Positions 16,258 to 25,098 of a stretch of DNA of 43,173 nt are shown here, piece by piece (the first letter of the stretch is position 1; each line of letters opens with the position of its first letter). A program made the translations under genes and the position numbers. Below the pieces are notes generated by a model. That model was not told the DNA's origin, did not search any database, and saw only the letters and a list, made by a program, of their open reading frames with translations. The DNA comes from Streptomyces silaceus (GTDB taxonomy: Bacteria; Actinomycetota; Actinomycetes; Streptomycetales; Streptomycetaceae). Location: positions 1 through 43,173 of the forward strand of contig NZ_LIRJ01000051.1 in assembly GCF_001419745.1 (NCBI RefSeq), given 5' to 3'.

Positions 16258-16332
16258 CGGCGGCCCCCTGGCCGCCCCGACCCTGCCGCCAGTGCCGCTG
16301 AAGCCGCGGCGACGGGTGCGCTGAGCTGGGGA
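16258..16332 (+). repeat. Direct repeat, copy B (orphan pirin 3' end)
   Basis: Copy of 11122-11196 with about 70 of 75 bases identical, including the pirin stop codon (16322-16324). No pirin sequence was seen upstream of it. Either it is the last trace of a second pirin gene or the displaced gene end at an integration site. Confidence 0.85.
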
Positions 16333-16434
16333 CATGGCCGAGCGGCGCGGCGCGCCAACCGCGGGTCGTGGGTCGGCGACAGGCACACAGCCACCGAGTA
16401 GGAGGACGTCCCCGCCCCGGACGGGAATTCTCCT

Positions 16435-17140
16435 TCATGAGCGGGGTGGTGGCGTGGGGCGGACGGCAAGGTGGTCCTGGAGTTCACGATGGCGAACTGC
16501 CATGCCGTCCCGGACACGCGCAGGATGCCGAGTGCGTAGCAGTCGTCAAGGAAGCTCCCCAGCCGCCACGGCAGCTTCCTGCGTGTGTGCAGAAGGAGCG
16601 CGAAGTACCGCAGGGTCGCGGAACCGCCCGCGACGGGGAAGCTGAAGATGAAGCACCCGATCACCAACCCGATGAAGGAACTTGCCAGGTAGTTGACCAC
16701 CCCCAGCTCTGTTCCGAAAATGACGTCGTAAGCGAGCCGCCTCGCGAACTCGGGCGCGAGTATGACCCAGACCGCTGCCACGGGTCCGAACACGACGGCA
16801 CTCGGCCAGCAGGGCGTGTTCAGGCAGCACGGTGTCGGCCGGGCCCGCCGCCACCGACTCCAGGGCGGAGAGGACCGGCTGCCAGCGGGCCCGGCTCCGC
16901 TCCGTGCAGGCGACGCGCTGCGACAGATAGCGGTGTCTGAAGGGCCCGGATTCCCGCCCACGCTCCCTATGCCCCGAGGACCACGCCCACCAGGCTGGGC
17001 AGGAGGGCCAGTACCGCCGCCGAGTCGGAAACTCCCTTCGCCTCCGACAGCGCACGCACCGTCCACCACAGGCCCACCAAGCACACCGCAACGCTGAACA
17101 CCACTGCCGAGACTGCCCCGACACGCCCCGGACGCATCAT
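16435..17140 (-). pseudogene. Broken NACHT/NTPase-type membrane protein gene
   Basis: The start region (ATG at 17140) encodes MMRPGRVGAVSAVVFSVAVC and a first membrane helix, then VLALLPSLVGVVLGA and a TAG at 16967. Coding character continues in a second frame (RWQPVLSALESVAAGPADTV) and a third (FARRLAYDVIFGTELGVVNY, a membrane segment FIGLVIGCFIFSFPVA, then KLPWRLGSFLDDCYALGILR and VSGTAWQF). A one-base loss after QF shifts the final RHRELQDHLA out of frame; that frame ends at 16435-16437. The KLPWRL-FLDD-x-x-x-LGILR-x-x-G-x-x-x-QFRHRELQDHLA ending is typical of large Streptomyces NACHT-type proteins. The NTPase core is missing, so this is an internally deleted, frameshifted remnant. Confidence 0.6.
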
Positions 17141-17239
17141 GAACACATCCTGCCTCAGGGAACGGTCACAGGTCTCCGGGTCAGTGAAGCGACCGTTGAC
17201 GTCACCCCGAACCCTCCACGAACCACCCCGAACTCCCGA

Positions 17240-17255
17240 TGTGACCCACATCACT
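17240..17255. promoter_or_regulatory. CRP-like palindrome upstream of hydrolase gene
   Basis: TGTGACCCACATCACT fits the TGTGA-N6-TCACA pattern except for the last base, and overlaps a perfect GATGTG-ACC-CACATC inverted repeat at 17238-17252. It lies between the divergent broken NACHT-like gene and the hydrolase at 17361. Streptomyces Crp is a plausible binder. Confidence 0.4.
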
Positions 17256-17309
17256 CCCCCGGCGGCGAACTTCGGGCGTTCGCCCGCATCCCGTAGGTGT
17301 CAGGCCACC

Positions 17310-17335
17310 CGGCAGCCGAACAAGGTCGGCTGCCG
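17310..17335. promoter_or_regulatory. Perfect 10-bp inverted repeat before hydrolase ribosome site
   Basis: CGGCAGCCGA and TCGGCTGCCG are separated by ACAAGG. The element ends 9 bases before AAGGGAG, the likely ribosome site of the hydrolase gene. It may be a repressor operator or a leader stem-loop. Confidence 0.5.
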
Positions 17336-17360
17336 CCCCGATCAAGGGAGTTGGTGCACG

Positions 17361-18062
17361 GTGAGCAACACACCCGAAGGGCGTCCCCAGGCACGCAACG
17401 TCGTCCTCGTCCACGGCGGGTTCGTCGACGGGTCGGGATGGAAGGGGGTGTACGACCTGCTGCGCGCCGACGGGTACGAGGTGCGGATCGTGCAGAACCC
17501 CACGCTCTCCCTCGACGGCGATGTCGCCGCCACCCAACTCGTCCTGGACACGCTGGACGGGCCCACGGTGCTGGTCGGGCACTCGTACGGCGGCGCCGTC
17601 GTCACCGAGGCGGGGCTGCACGACAACGTGACGGCCCTCGTCTACATCGCCGCGTTCGTGCCCGACAAGGGCGAGTCCGTGAACACACTGATCGCCGACC
17701 CGCCGCCCGGCGCCCCCGTCCCGCCCATCCTGCCTCCCGTGGCGGGGCTCCTCCATCTCGACCGTGACAAGTTCGCCGCGTCCTTCGCGGCCGACCTGCC
17801 GCCCGACGAGGCCCAGTTCCTCGCAGACTCCCAAGTCCCCTGGGGAATCGGCGCGTTGGAAGGGGCCGTGAGCCATCCCGCCTGGCAGAACAAGCCCAGC
17901 CACTACATGATCAGCACGGGCGACCGCATGATTCCGCCCCCGGCCCAGCGCATCATGGCGGAGCGGGCCGGCGCGACCATCGTCGAGACCGACGCCAGCC
18001 ACGCCGTCTACGTGTCCAAGCCCGCCGAAGTCGCCGCACTGATCAAGCAAGCGGCAGGCTGA
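17361..18062 (+). CDS. Alpha/beta hydrolase (EstC/methyl-esterase-like)
   Basis: 233 residues from a GTG at 17361, with AAGGGAG about 10 bases upstream. Motifs of the small alpha/beta hydrolase group related to plant methyl esterases and EstC are present: oxyanion-hole HGGFVDGSGW near residue 18, nucleophile Ser in GHSYGG near residue 75, and a late DASHAVYVSKPAEVA that supplies the catalytic His. Such proteins hydrolyse small carboxylic esters; the substrate is unknown. Two palindromes in the upstream region suggest tight regulation. A sigma factor gene follows on the same strand after about 105 bases. Confidence 0.88.
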   Translation: MSNTPEGRPQARNVVLVHGGFVDGSGWKGVYDLLRADGYEVRIVQNPTLSLDGDVAATQLVLDTLDGPTVLVGHSYGGAVVTEAGLHDNVTALVYIAAFVPDKGESVNTLIADPPPGAPVPPILPPVAGLLHLDRDKFAASFAADLPPDEAQFLADSQVPWGIGALEGAVSHPAWQNKPSHYMISTGDRMIPPPAQRIMAERAGATIVETDASHAVYVSKPAEVAALIKQAAG

Positions 18063-18168
18063 CGAATCCGGCATACCGGCTTACGCTACGCACAGCTCCG
18101 CCCGGGACCGGGCACCACTTCGCTCCCGGGCGGCACCCGGTCCGCGCCCACCCCGGGAGGTGCCCGCC

Positions 18169-19008
18169 ATGAGGCCGATCCAGCCGCTGACCGACGCACA
18201 GCTCACCCTGCGCGCCCAAGCCGGAGAGACCGGAGCCCTCGGACTGCTCCTCGCCCGCCACCAGGCCTCGATGCGGGCCGTGGCGCTGCGCCTGCTGGGA
18301 CACGGCCCCGATGCGGAGGACGTCGTCCAGGACGCGGCGCTGACCGCGCTGCGCCGCATCGGCGACGTACGCAATCCAGCCGCCGTGGGCGCGTGGCTGC
18401 GCGCCATCGTCCGCAACAACGCGCGGATGCACCTGCGTGCCGACCGCGAGGTCCCGGGAATCGACGGCCTCGACCACCTCCACCCCCATCGGGACGAGCA
18501 CGCACACGACACCTGTGAACACCTCGTCGAACAGCACGCCTTGCGCGACTGGATCTGGGACGCCATCGCCGAACTGCCGCCCAAGCTGCGCCTGGTGGTG
18601 ATGCTTCGCTACTTCACCAGCACGACCTCGTACGAAGAGATCGCCACCGCCTGCGACATCCCCATGGGCACCGTCCGCAGCCGGCTCAGCCAGGCACGCG
18701 CGAAACTGGCCCGACTCCTCCTGCGGAGCGCCACAGAAACCCACGACGACGCAGTCCGCCGTACCGAGGCCAGCGGGCAAGAAGCCCTGACCACCCTCAA
18801 GAGAGGGAGAGCGGAGCCCTACCCCGGGCCATCGGCGAACTGTGGCCCGCGCAGGGCGAGATGGTCCGCTGACTCGACCACGCGGGCGAGCACGTCCACC
18901 CCATTCCCGTCATGCGCGCCTCCTGGAGGACGGCGTACGCCAGCACCTGCACCGCGTAGTCGCCGGAAGGGCCATCGGCATCCGGAAATGACCGTCATCA
19001 ACGCCTAG
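18169..19008 (+). CDS. ECF RNA polymerase sigma factor with decayed C-terminus
   Basis: 279 residues as an open frame from the ATG at 18169 (GGGAGGTG upstream). Sigma region 2 is at about residues 18-85 (HQASMRAVALRLLGHGPDAEDVVQDAALTALRRI) and region 4 at about 125-178 (IAELPPKLRLVVMLRYF, SYEEIATACDIPMGTVRSRLSQARAKLARLL), both intact. After about residue 212 the frame becomes Arg/Pro/Ser-rich. Family-like sequence instead continues in another frame from about 18810 (ALPRAIGELWPAQGEMVR, then TGA where Trp is expected, then LDHAGEHVHPIPVMRASW), and after another one-base loss in a third (GVRQHLHRVVAGRAIGIRK, stop at 18989-18991). The sigma core could still work; the C-terminal extension is lost. 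No anti-sigma gene is adjacent. Confidence 0.8.
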   Translation: MRPIQPLTDAQLTLRAQAGETGALGLLLARHQASMRAVALRLLGHGPDAEDVVQDAALTALRRIGDVRNPAAVGAWLRAIVRNNARMHLRADREVPGIDGLDHLHPHRDEHAHDTCEHLVEQHALRDWIWDAIAELPPKLRLVVMLRYFTSTTSYEEIATACDIPMGTVRSRLSQARAKLARLLLRSATETHDDAVRRTEASGQEALTTLKRGRAEPYPGPSANCGPRRARWSADSTTRASTSTPFPSCAPPGGRRTPAPAPRSRRKGHRHPEMTVINA

Positions 19009-19328
19009 GACCTACCGATGCACTGCCCTCCGTCTCTGACCTGGCTCATCCTCCGCCACGACGGACGCGTGGAGCAGCTGCGCATCGTCCACCCGAAGAT
19101 CCCGGCGGTGCGGTCCCCTTCGCTGTGACGTGGTGCCCGCACCCCTTGAAGCGCAGTCGCTCTCCTGTTGCGACGCCTGCACCAGCCGGTCTTCGCGAGG
19201 GCGGGCCCGGGGTTGTCGCTCATGCCGCTGTCCACTGCGGCCGCCGGTGCGCTGGACGGACACGACGCGATGAAGCCCGATTCCGGCGGGTCCGCCGATG
19301 CCCGGCTGCTCTCCGCCCCCCCCAGGAA
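19009..19328. other. 320-base stretch without a supported gene
   Basis: Between the sigma factor and the convergent GNAT gene. A 36-codon plus-strand frame at 19018-19128 (MHCPPSLTWLILRHDGRVEQ...) has a coding look but no ribosome site or recognisable family, and could be a remnant. I see no terminator hairpin that I would defend. Confidence 0.3.
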
Positions 19329-20111
19329 TCAGGCAGCGGTGCGCTGCGACGCCACGCTCACCGCGCTGCCCGTCGCGTAGTGCACGTACTCGCGGACCAG
19401 CCGGAATCCGGCCGTCCAGGCGAGCAGGCGGCTCGACCGGTTCAGGACCGAGCAGTTCCAGCTCGGAAGATGGCCGCGGTCACGGATGTCGGCGGTGAGC
19501 GCGGTGACACAGGCCAGGCCGAGGCGGTGGCGGCGTCGGTCGGGGACAGTGAACACCGCGACGTCCTCGTACTGCCTGCCGCGGAAGAAGGTGCAGGCGA
19601 TCGCGAGCAGTCGGCCGCCCTGGTCGGCGGCGGTCCAGGCGTGTCCGGAGGCGGCGAGCCCCAGCGGGCCACCCCAACTTCCGCTGATCCAGTCCGCGTC
19701 GGTACCCAGGGCGACGAGGCCGTCGGTGTCGGCTGGTTCAAGGCGGCGTATGTGGATGCCGCGCGGCGGCCTGCAGGGCCGCGCCCGAACCTGCTGGGTC
19801 CAGACCATGCGCTCCCACGGTGTGACCTGGTCAAACGCGGCGTTCAGGAGCGGCAGGAAGCGGGCCGGTGCGTCGACGTGGTGGTGCGCGAGCGGCGCGA
19901 GGGACGCCGGTGTGAGCCCTTCCGTCGAGCCGCGCAGCACGGTGTGGCCCGCGCAGGTGACGGCGATCGCGCCGCGCTGTCGAAGGTGGTCGGCCCACCA
20001 CTGGCCATGGCCGGTGACCAGGGCGTGCTCCCCGACGATCGAGGGTCCTGGAACGCCCGCCGGAAACCAGCGGGCGAGGGCGGGAAGTTGGTGAGGCGCG
20101 ATCTCGATCAT
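19329..20111 (-). CDS. GNAT-family N-acetyltransferase
   Basis: 260 residues from an ATG at 20111 with GACGAGG upstream. The N-terminal half is a variable domain (IEIAPHQLPALARWFPAGVPGP...). The C-terminal half has the FR47/GNAT pattern: HIRRLEPADTDGLVAL at the start of the fold, then GHAWTAADQGGRLLAIACTF, an acetyl-CoA-binding turn region RHRLGLACVTALTADIRDRG, and the closing NRSSRLLAWTAGFRLVREYVHYATG. The R-x-x-G-x-G/A loop is modified, as in several GNAT subfamilies. It is 72 bases downstream of the SDR gene on the same strand, so the two may form a small operon. The acceptor substrate is unknown. Confidence 0.8.
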   Translation of the reverse strand: MIEIAPHQLPALARWFPAGVPGPSIVGEHALVTGHGQWWADHLRQRGAIAVTCAGHTVLRGSTEGLTPASLAPLAHHHVDAPARFLPLLNAAFDQVTPWERMVWTQQVRARPCRPPRGIHIRRLEPADTDGLVALGTDADWISGSWGGPLGLAASGHAWTAADQGGRLLAIACTFFRGRQYEDVAVFTVPDRRRHRLGLACVTALTADIRDRGHLPSWNCSVLNRSSRLLAWTAGFRLVREYVHYATGSAVSVASQRTAA

Positions 20112-20183
20112 GGGAACCTCGTCGACACTCGTGGGGATACGAAGTCGGGGGTGCGCGGCGATGCCCCGCACCCCCGAACCGGG

Positions 20184-21011
20184 TCAGTTCAGAGCGGCCT
20201 TGCCGGCACGACCGACCAGCAGGTCCGCCAGCTTGTTGAGGCGCCTGACGGTGCGGTCCTCCTGCGCGGCCGGCGCCGGCTCGACCCGCTCGCCGCGGTC
20301 GTAGTAGGCACCGTTGACGATTTCCACGGCCGGGTCGCAGAGCCGGAGCACATGGGCCGCGCCCTCGGCCGGTGTCACGCCGTCGTTGGCGTAAAGCGGC
20401 AGGAGCGCGGTGTCGCAGACGCCGGGGTGCACGGAGACGGCGGTGACCCTCGGGTCCGCCGCGAACACCGTCAGGGCCAGCTGCGACTGCGCGTACGCGG
20501 CCAGGCGCGAGTAGCGGCGGGCCCGGTTGGGGTCGCTCCACTGGATGTTGGCGGTGCGGTGGAGCGAGGACGAGACGTTGACGACGCGGCCGCCCGGGTC
20601 GGTGGTGAGGGCGGGCTCCAGGAGGCAGGTCAGCAGGTAGTGGGCGAGGAAGTTGACCTGGAAGGCGATTTCGTTGCCGTCGGTCGTGAGGGTGTGGCGC
20701 TCGGGGGCGGCCATGCCCGCGTTGTTCACGAGGACGTTCAGCCGAGGGTGCTCGCGGACGACCTTGTGGGCCAGGGTCTCGACCTCGTCGAGATGGGCGA
20801 AGTCCGCCGCCAGACCGCATAGTTGGGCTGCCCGGATGTCGGCCGACGTCGCGACCAGACGGTCGGCTGCCGCGCTCACGTCCTCCGCGGTACGGCCGTG
20901 CAACAACACCGTCGCACCACGCTCCGCGAGCAACCGGGCGGTCTCGTGGCCGATGCCGGAGGTGGCACCGGTCACGAGAACGGTGTGGCCGAACAGGGAT
21001 TTTTCGGGCAT
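20184..21011 (-). CDS. Short-chain dehydrogenase/reductase with altered active site
   Basis: 275 residues. The Rossmann motif TGATSGIG is at residues 15-22, NNAG is present, and NVSSSLHR holds the catalytic Ser. The catalytic Tyr lies in AYAQSQLAL, where the expected Y-x-x-x-K lysine is Gln (codon CAG, one base from AAG). Otherwise the layout (VNFLAHYLLTCLLEPAL, SVHPGVCDTALLP) is that of retinol-dehydrogenase-like SDRs. Loss of this Lys usually cripples hydride transfer, so the protein may be inactive or have a binding role, unless the base is a sequencing error. The GNAT gene follows on the same strand. Confidence 0.85.
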   Translation of the reverse strand: MPEKSLFGHTVLVTGATSGIGHETARLLAERGATVLLHGRTAEDVSAAADRLVATSADIRAAQLCGLAADFAHLDEVETLAHKVVREHPRLNVLVNNAGMAAPERHTLTTDGNEIAFQVNFLAHYLLTCLLEPALTTDPGGRVVNVSSSLHRTANIQWSDPNRARRYSRLAAYAQSQLALTVFAADPRVTAVSVHPGVCDTALLPLYANDGVTPAEGAAHVLRLCDPAVEIVNGAYYDRGERVEPAPAAQEDRTVRRLNKLADLLVGRAGKAALN

Positions 21012-21295
21012 GGAAGGTCCAAGGGTTTGAGTACGCCGCGCCTACAGGGCGGGATGTACGGAGACAGAGATGGGAACGGGGCGCCGCATGGATCACGGCG
21101 CCCACGGTGAGATCGGCGAACAGGTCAGCGTGGTGCGGACGTTCGCGGACAGCGGGGAGCGCGACGGAGGCCCGTATGGGGCGGCCGGTCGAGCAGGTTC
21201 CACGCGCTGTTCACGACGTCCATGGAAGCGGGTGCGGCCAAGCCGGGCAATGACGCCCCGTGTTTCCATACGGCGCCCTGATGGGTGACTGCCCG

Positions 21296-23437
21296 TCAGC
21301 CGAGGCCGGGGACCGCCGACACGGCCAGGTCTATCAGCTTGATACCGGCGAACGGGAGGACCAGGCCGCCGAACCCGTACACGGCCAGGTTGCGGCGCAG
21401 AAGCTCGTGGGCCGAAGCCGGGGTGTAGCGGACGCCGCGCAGGGCCAGCGGAATCAGGGCGATGATGATCAGCGCGTTGAAGATGATCGCCGAGGTGATG
21501 GCGGACGTGGGGCTGCTCAGGCCCATGATGTTGAGGTGCTTCAGGCCCGGGTACGCGCCCGCAAACATGGCCGGGATGATGGCGAAGTACTTCGCGACGT
21601 CGTTCGTGATGGAGAAGGTGGTCAGCGCGCCCCGGGTGATGAGGAGTTGTTTGCCGATCTCGACGATCTCGATGAGCTTGGTCGGGTTCGAGTCGAGGTC
21701 GACCATGTTGCCGGCCTCTTTGGCGGCCGACGTACCCGTGTTCATCGCGACACCGACGTCCGCCTGGGCGAGCGCCGGGGCGTCGTTCGTGCCGTCACCG
21801 GTCATGGCGACGAGCTTTCCGCCCGCCTGTTCCCGCTTGATCAGTTCGAGCTTGTCCTCCGGCTTGGCCTCCGCCAAGTAGTCGTCCACACCGGCCTCCT
21901 GGGCGATGGCGTGAGCCGTGACCGGATTGTCGCCGGTCACCATGACCGTCCTGATGCCCATGCGGCGCAGCTGGGCGAATCGCTCGCGGATGCCGTCCTT
22001 GACGACGTCCTTGAGGTGAATGGCCCCGAGAACCCGCGGACCGTTCCCGTCGTGCACGGCCACGAGCAGTGGCGTACCGCCGGATGCGGCGATGGCATCG
22101 GTGCACTGCCTGGCCTGGGACGGCACGGCACCGCCGCGCAGCGACACCCAGTCCATCACCTGGCGCGCCGCGCCCTTGCGGATGGCGCAACCGGCGCCGT
22201 TGCCCCACCGCAGGTCCACGCCACTCATTCGGGTCTGCGCGCTGAAGGGCACGTACGTCGCGTGTTCCAGTTCGCCGTCCATCGGCTCGCGCAGACCGAA
22301 TCTCTGTTTCGCCAGGACGGCCACCGAGCGGCCTTCAGGTGTCTCGTCCGCCAGGGAGGACAACTGCGCCGCGTCCGCCAGGTGCAGCTCCTCGACGCCC
22401 GGCATCGGTACGAACGCGGCGGCCTCACGGTTGCCGAGGGTGATGGTTCCGGTCTTGTCGAGCAGCAGGGTGCCGACGTCGCCGGCGGCCTCAACGGCCC
22501 TTCCGGACATGGCCAGTACGTTGCGCTGCACCAGGCGGTCCATGCCCGCGATGCCGATCGCGGAGAGCAGCGCGCCGATCGTGGTCGGGATCAGGGTGAC
22601 GAGGAGCGCCACGAGTACGGTCGTCGTCTGGGGCGCCGACGCGTACGCGGCCATCGGCTGGAGCGTCACCACCACCAGGATGAAGACGATCGTCAGGGCC
22701 GCCAGCAGGATGTTCAGCGCGATCTCATTGGGGGTCTTCTGCCGGGACGCTCCCTCGACCAGGGCGATCATCCGGTCCAGGAAGGAGTGCCCGGGACGGG
22801 CGCTGACCCGCACCACAACGCGGTCGGACAGCACGGTCGTACCACCGGTGACGCCACTGCGATCGCCGCCGGCCTCCCGGATCACCGGGGCGGACTCGCC
22901 GGTCACGGCCGACTCGTCGACCGCCGCGACTCCGTCGATGACATCGCCGTCGGCCGGGATCATCTCGCCCGCCTCGACCACGACCACGTCCAGCGGCCCG
23001 AGTTCGGACGCGGCGACCGCCTCCGTCTCGGCGGTGCGCATGTTCGTGCCGTAGCTCCAGTGCCGCAGCCGCATCGCGACCGTGTCCGTACGCGCCTTGC
23101 GCAGCGCCTTCGCCTGCGCCTTGCCGCGGCCCTCCGCGACGGCCTCCGCGAGATTGGCGAAGATCACCGTCAGCCAGAGCCAGAGGCTGATCACCCAGCT
23201 GAAGACGGTGGGGTCGAACGCCGCGGAGAGCGTGGTCAGAGCCGCGCCCACCGACACCACGAACAGGACGGGGTTGCGGACCAGCGCCCGCGGATGCAGC
23301 TTGCGCAGCGCGTCCGGGAACGACCGCACCAGCTGTTGCGGATCGAACAGGGCGCTGGGCAACCAGCGTCGGGGCTCGACCGGCGGTGTGGGGCGAGGAC
23401 GGGTGGGTGAGGCCTGCGGAGAAACGGCGGGTTGCAT
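21296..23437 (-). CDS. kdpB: Potassium-transporting P-type ATPase subunit B
   Basis: 713 residues from the ATG at 23437 (GAAGG 5 bases upstream); a longer frame to 23614 has no support. KdpB features are complete: [18 protein letters not shown] near the start, membrane segments around [20 protein letters not shown] sequence, the actuator TGES loop ([16 protein letters not shown]), [21 protein letters not shown], the phosphorylation site [23 protein letters not shown], and hinge [22 protein letters not shown]. In the KdpFABC complex KdpB hydrolyses ATP to drive high-affinity K+ uptake through KdpA. Neither kdpA upstream nor kdpC downstream is present here, which is unusual; partners may be elsewhere or lost. 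Confidence 0.95.
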   Translation of the reverse strand: MQPAVSPQASPTRPRPTPPVEPRRWLPSALFDPQQLVRSFPDALRKLHPRALVRNPVLFVVSVGAALTTLSAAFDPTVFSWVISLWLWLTVIFANLAEAVAEGRGKAQAKALRKARTDTVAMRLRHWSYGTNMRTAETEAVAASELGPLDVVVVEAGEMIPADGDVIDGVAAVDESAVTGESAPVIREAGGDRSGVTGGTTVLSDRVVVRVSARPGHSFLDRMIALVEGASRQKTPNEIALNILLAALTIVFILVVVTLQPMAAYASAPQTTTVLVALLVTLIPTTIGALLSAIGIAGMDRLVQRNVLAMSGRAVEAAGDVGTLLLDKTGTITLGNREAAAFVPMPGVEELHLADAAQLSSLADETPEGRSVAVLAKQRFGLREPMDGELEHATYVPFSAQTRMSGVDLRWGNGAGCAIRKGAARQVMDWVSLRGGAVPSQARQCTDAIAASGGTPLLVAVHDGNGPRVLGAIHLKDVVKDGIRERFAQLRRMGIRTVMVTGDNPVTAHAIAQEAGVDDYLAEAKPEDKLELIKREQAGGKLVAMTGDGTNDAPALAQADVGVAMNTGTSAAKEAGNMVDLDSNPTKLIEIVEIGKQLLITRGALTTFSITNDVAKYFAIIPAMFAGAYPGLKHLNIMGLSSPTSAITSAIIFNALIIIALIPLALRGVRYTPASAHELLRRNLAVYGFGGLVLPFAGIKLIDLAVSAVPGLG

Positions 23438-23966
23438 GGAGACCTTCGGCGCGAACGGATCGGGGAGTGGGGTGGCCGCCGGATCGGCGGGCGGGCTCGG
23501 CCGTCCGGAGAGGCGCCGTACGACTACGTTCGCGGAGGAAGGCCGGAAGCGGTTGTCGAGGGCGGCCGTGTCAGGCCACTGACGTCCGCGGCCTCTCCGG
23601 CGGCCGGGCGCCATGCAACCACGCCGAGCATGCGCGGTCCGGCGGGAAGTGAGGGAATTTGCGGCTCTCTGACGGCCTGTCCGGAGAGCGCGTCAAACGA
23701 TCGTCAAGGGCGTACGTATGCGCGTATGAGGGCCGTCAACGCTAGGTGGATGCGGCCGGAACCCGTCGCAGAATGATCACCACGGGGGCGGGCGACGACC
23801 GTCCGTGACGTGACATTGGAGGGCGAGTGACCATCACCGCCGGAATGACGCGAAGCTCTGAAGCGGGGGCCGGAGCTGTAGCGACACCAGGTCACATGAC
23901 GGTCGCCCCGCCTGCGGGTCCGCCCGGTCGAGGACACGAGGGGGTCGCGACCGGGCGGACCGCGCA
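23438..23966. other. About 530 bases upstream of kdpB without a supported gene
   Basis: This should hold the kdpB promoter. No kdpF or kdpA sequence was found on the minus strand. A TTGACG hexamer (minus strand, about 23736) is the only promoter-like element I noticed, with no convincing -10 partner. A plus-strand GTG at 23827 with GGAGGGCGA upstream opens a frame leading towards the broken ynfA-like gene and may be its original upstream context. Confidence 0.3.
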
Positions 23967-24302
23967 GTTCCCGTTCTGCTCGTCGCGCGCTCCATCGCCC
24001 TGTCCGTCGTCGCCGCACAGTGCGAGACCGGGGGCGCCTGGCTGGTCCGACAGGGCATCAGCGAGCACAAGGGGCTGGATCTGGATCGGCGGCGGCGTCA
24101 TCGCTCTCGGTCTGTACGGGGTGCTGGCCACCCTCCAGTCCGACGGCAGGCCGGAATCCTCGCTGCGTACGGCGTCTACGTCGCCGGGGCGATCACTTGG
24201 GGCATGGTCGCCGACGGCTACCGCCCCGACCGCTTCGACGTCATCGGCGCACTGGTCTGCCTCGCCGGTATGGCGGTCATCCTGTTCGCCCCGCGCGGCC
24301 AC
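23967..24302 (+). pseudogene. Broken YnfA/UPF0060-type small membrane protein gene
   Basis: Three frame segments together rebuild a YnfA-family protein: [20 protein letters not shown] and [15 protein letters not shown] in frame one, [20 protein letters not shown] and TLQSDG in a second, and [40 protein letters not shown] and [11 protein letters not shown] back in the first. Two opposite frameshifts, near 24070 and 24148, therefore scramble the middle. No start codon is evident at the expected N-terminus. YnfA proteins are four-helix inner-membrane proteins related to small multidrug transporters. The gene faces the CDF gene. Confidence 0.75.
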
Positions 24303-24378
24303 GGAACGCCCGCGCGACTCAGGCGCATGCCCGGACCGGGCATCTCATGGCGATGGCGCGGGCGGGAAGGCGCGGACT

Positions 24379-25098
24379 CTACGAGCAGCAGGCGCAGCCC
24401 GGCTCGCAGCCGCACGCGTCTGCCTCGGCGCTCTCCGGACCGACGGCAGCCGAGGTGTGGGCGGCGGGTGCGCAGCAGCCTTTGCCCTGCCAGGCGTCGC
24501 GGCCTTCCTTGACCGCGATGGCGGCGATGACGAGAGCGGCGATCGGGTCGGCCCAGGACCAGCCGAGGGTGGCGTTGAGGACCAGGCCAACCAGGAGAAC
24601 GGCGGAGAGGTACGTGCACAGCAGGGTCTGCTTGGAGTCGGCGACCGCGGAGGCGGAGCCGAGTTCGCGGCCGGCCTTGCGCTGAGCGGCGGAGAGGAAC
24701 GGCATGATCCCCAGTGAGAGGGCGGCGATGACGATGCCGGGGACCGAGCGCTCGGCCTCACCGGTGCCCGCAAGGGCCCGGACGGCGTCGAAGGCGACGT
24801 ATGCGGCCAGCGCAAAGAAGGAGACGGCGATGATCCGCAGGGTCGTCTTCTCCCTGGCGTCGCGCACCGCGTGGTCGCGGGCGGAGAACTGCCAGGCGAC
24901 CGCGGCGGCGGAGGACACCTCGATAACGGAGTCCAGCCCGAAGCCGATCAGCGCCGTCGAGGACGCCATGGTGCCCGCGGTGATGGCGACGACGGCCTCG
25001 ATGACGTTGTAGGCGATGGTCGCGGCGACCAGCAGCCGTATGCGGCGAGCGAGAACGTCGCGGCGGGCCGGGGACCGCCCGAGGGATGTCGCGGTCAT
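24379..25098 (-). CDS. Cation diffusion facilitator (CDF) metal efflux protein
   Basis: 239 residues. About six membrane helices in CDF order: [40 protein letters not shown] (the helix that carries the acidic metal ligands, here in GFGLDSVIE), [18 protein letters not shown], a [20 protein letters not shown] segment, [20 protein letters not shown] and [17 protein letters not shown]. The last 30 residues are unusual: two Cys after GKG, then [11 protein letters not shown], a soft-metal-binding tail. The start overlaps the stop of the CmtR-like gene by 4 bases (ATGA), so the two are an operon. The probable role is export of a thiophilic divalent metal such as Cd(II), Pb(II) or Zn(II) in exchange for protons. 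Confidence 0.9.
   Translation of the reverse strand: MTATSLGRSPARRDVLARRIRLLVAATIAYNVIEAVVAITAGTMASSTALIGFGLDSVIEVSSAAAVAWQFSARDHAVRDAREKTTLRIIAVSFFALAAYVAFDAVRALAGTGEAERSVPGIVIAALSLGIMPFLSAAQRKAGRELGSASAVADSKQTLLCTYLSAVLLVGLVLNATLGWSWADPIAALVIAAIAVKEGRDAWQGKGCCAPAAHTSAAVGPESAEADACGCEPGCACCS

Noticed and set aside
19125..20822. Plus-strand open frame of 565 codons opposite the GNAT and SDR genes
   Set aside because: The minus-strand proteins carry clear GNAT and SDR motifs, while the plus-strand translation is Arg/Gly/Ala-rich and unlike any protein.
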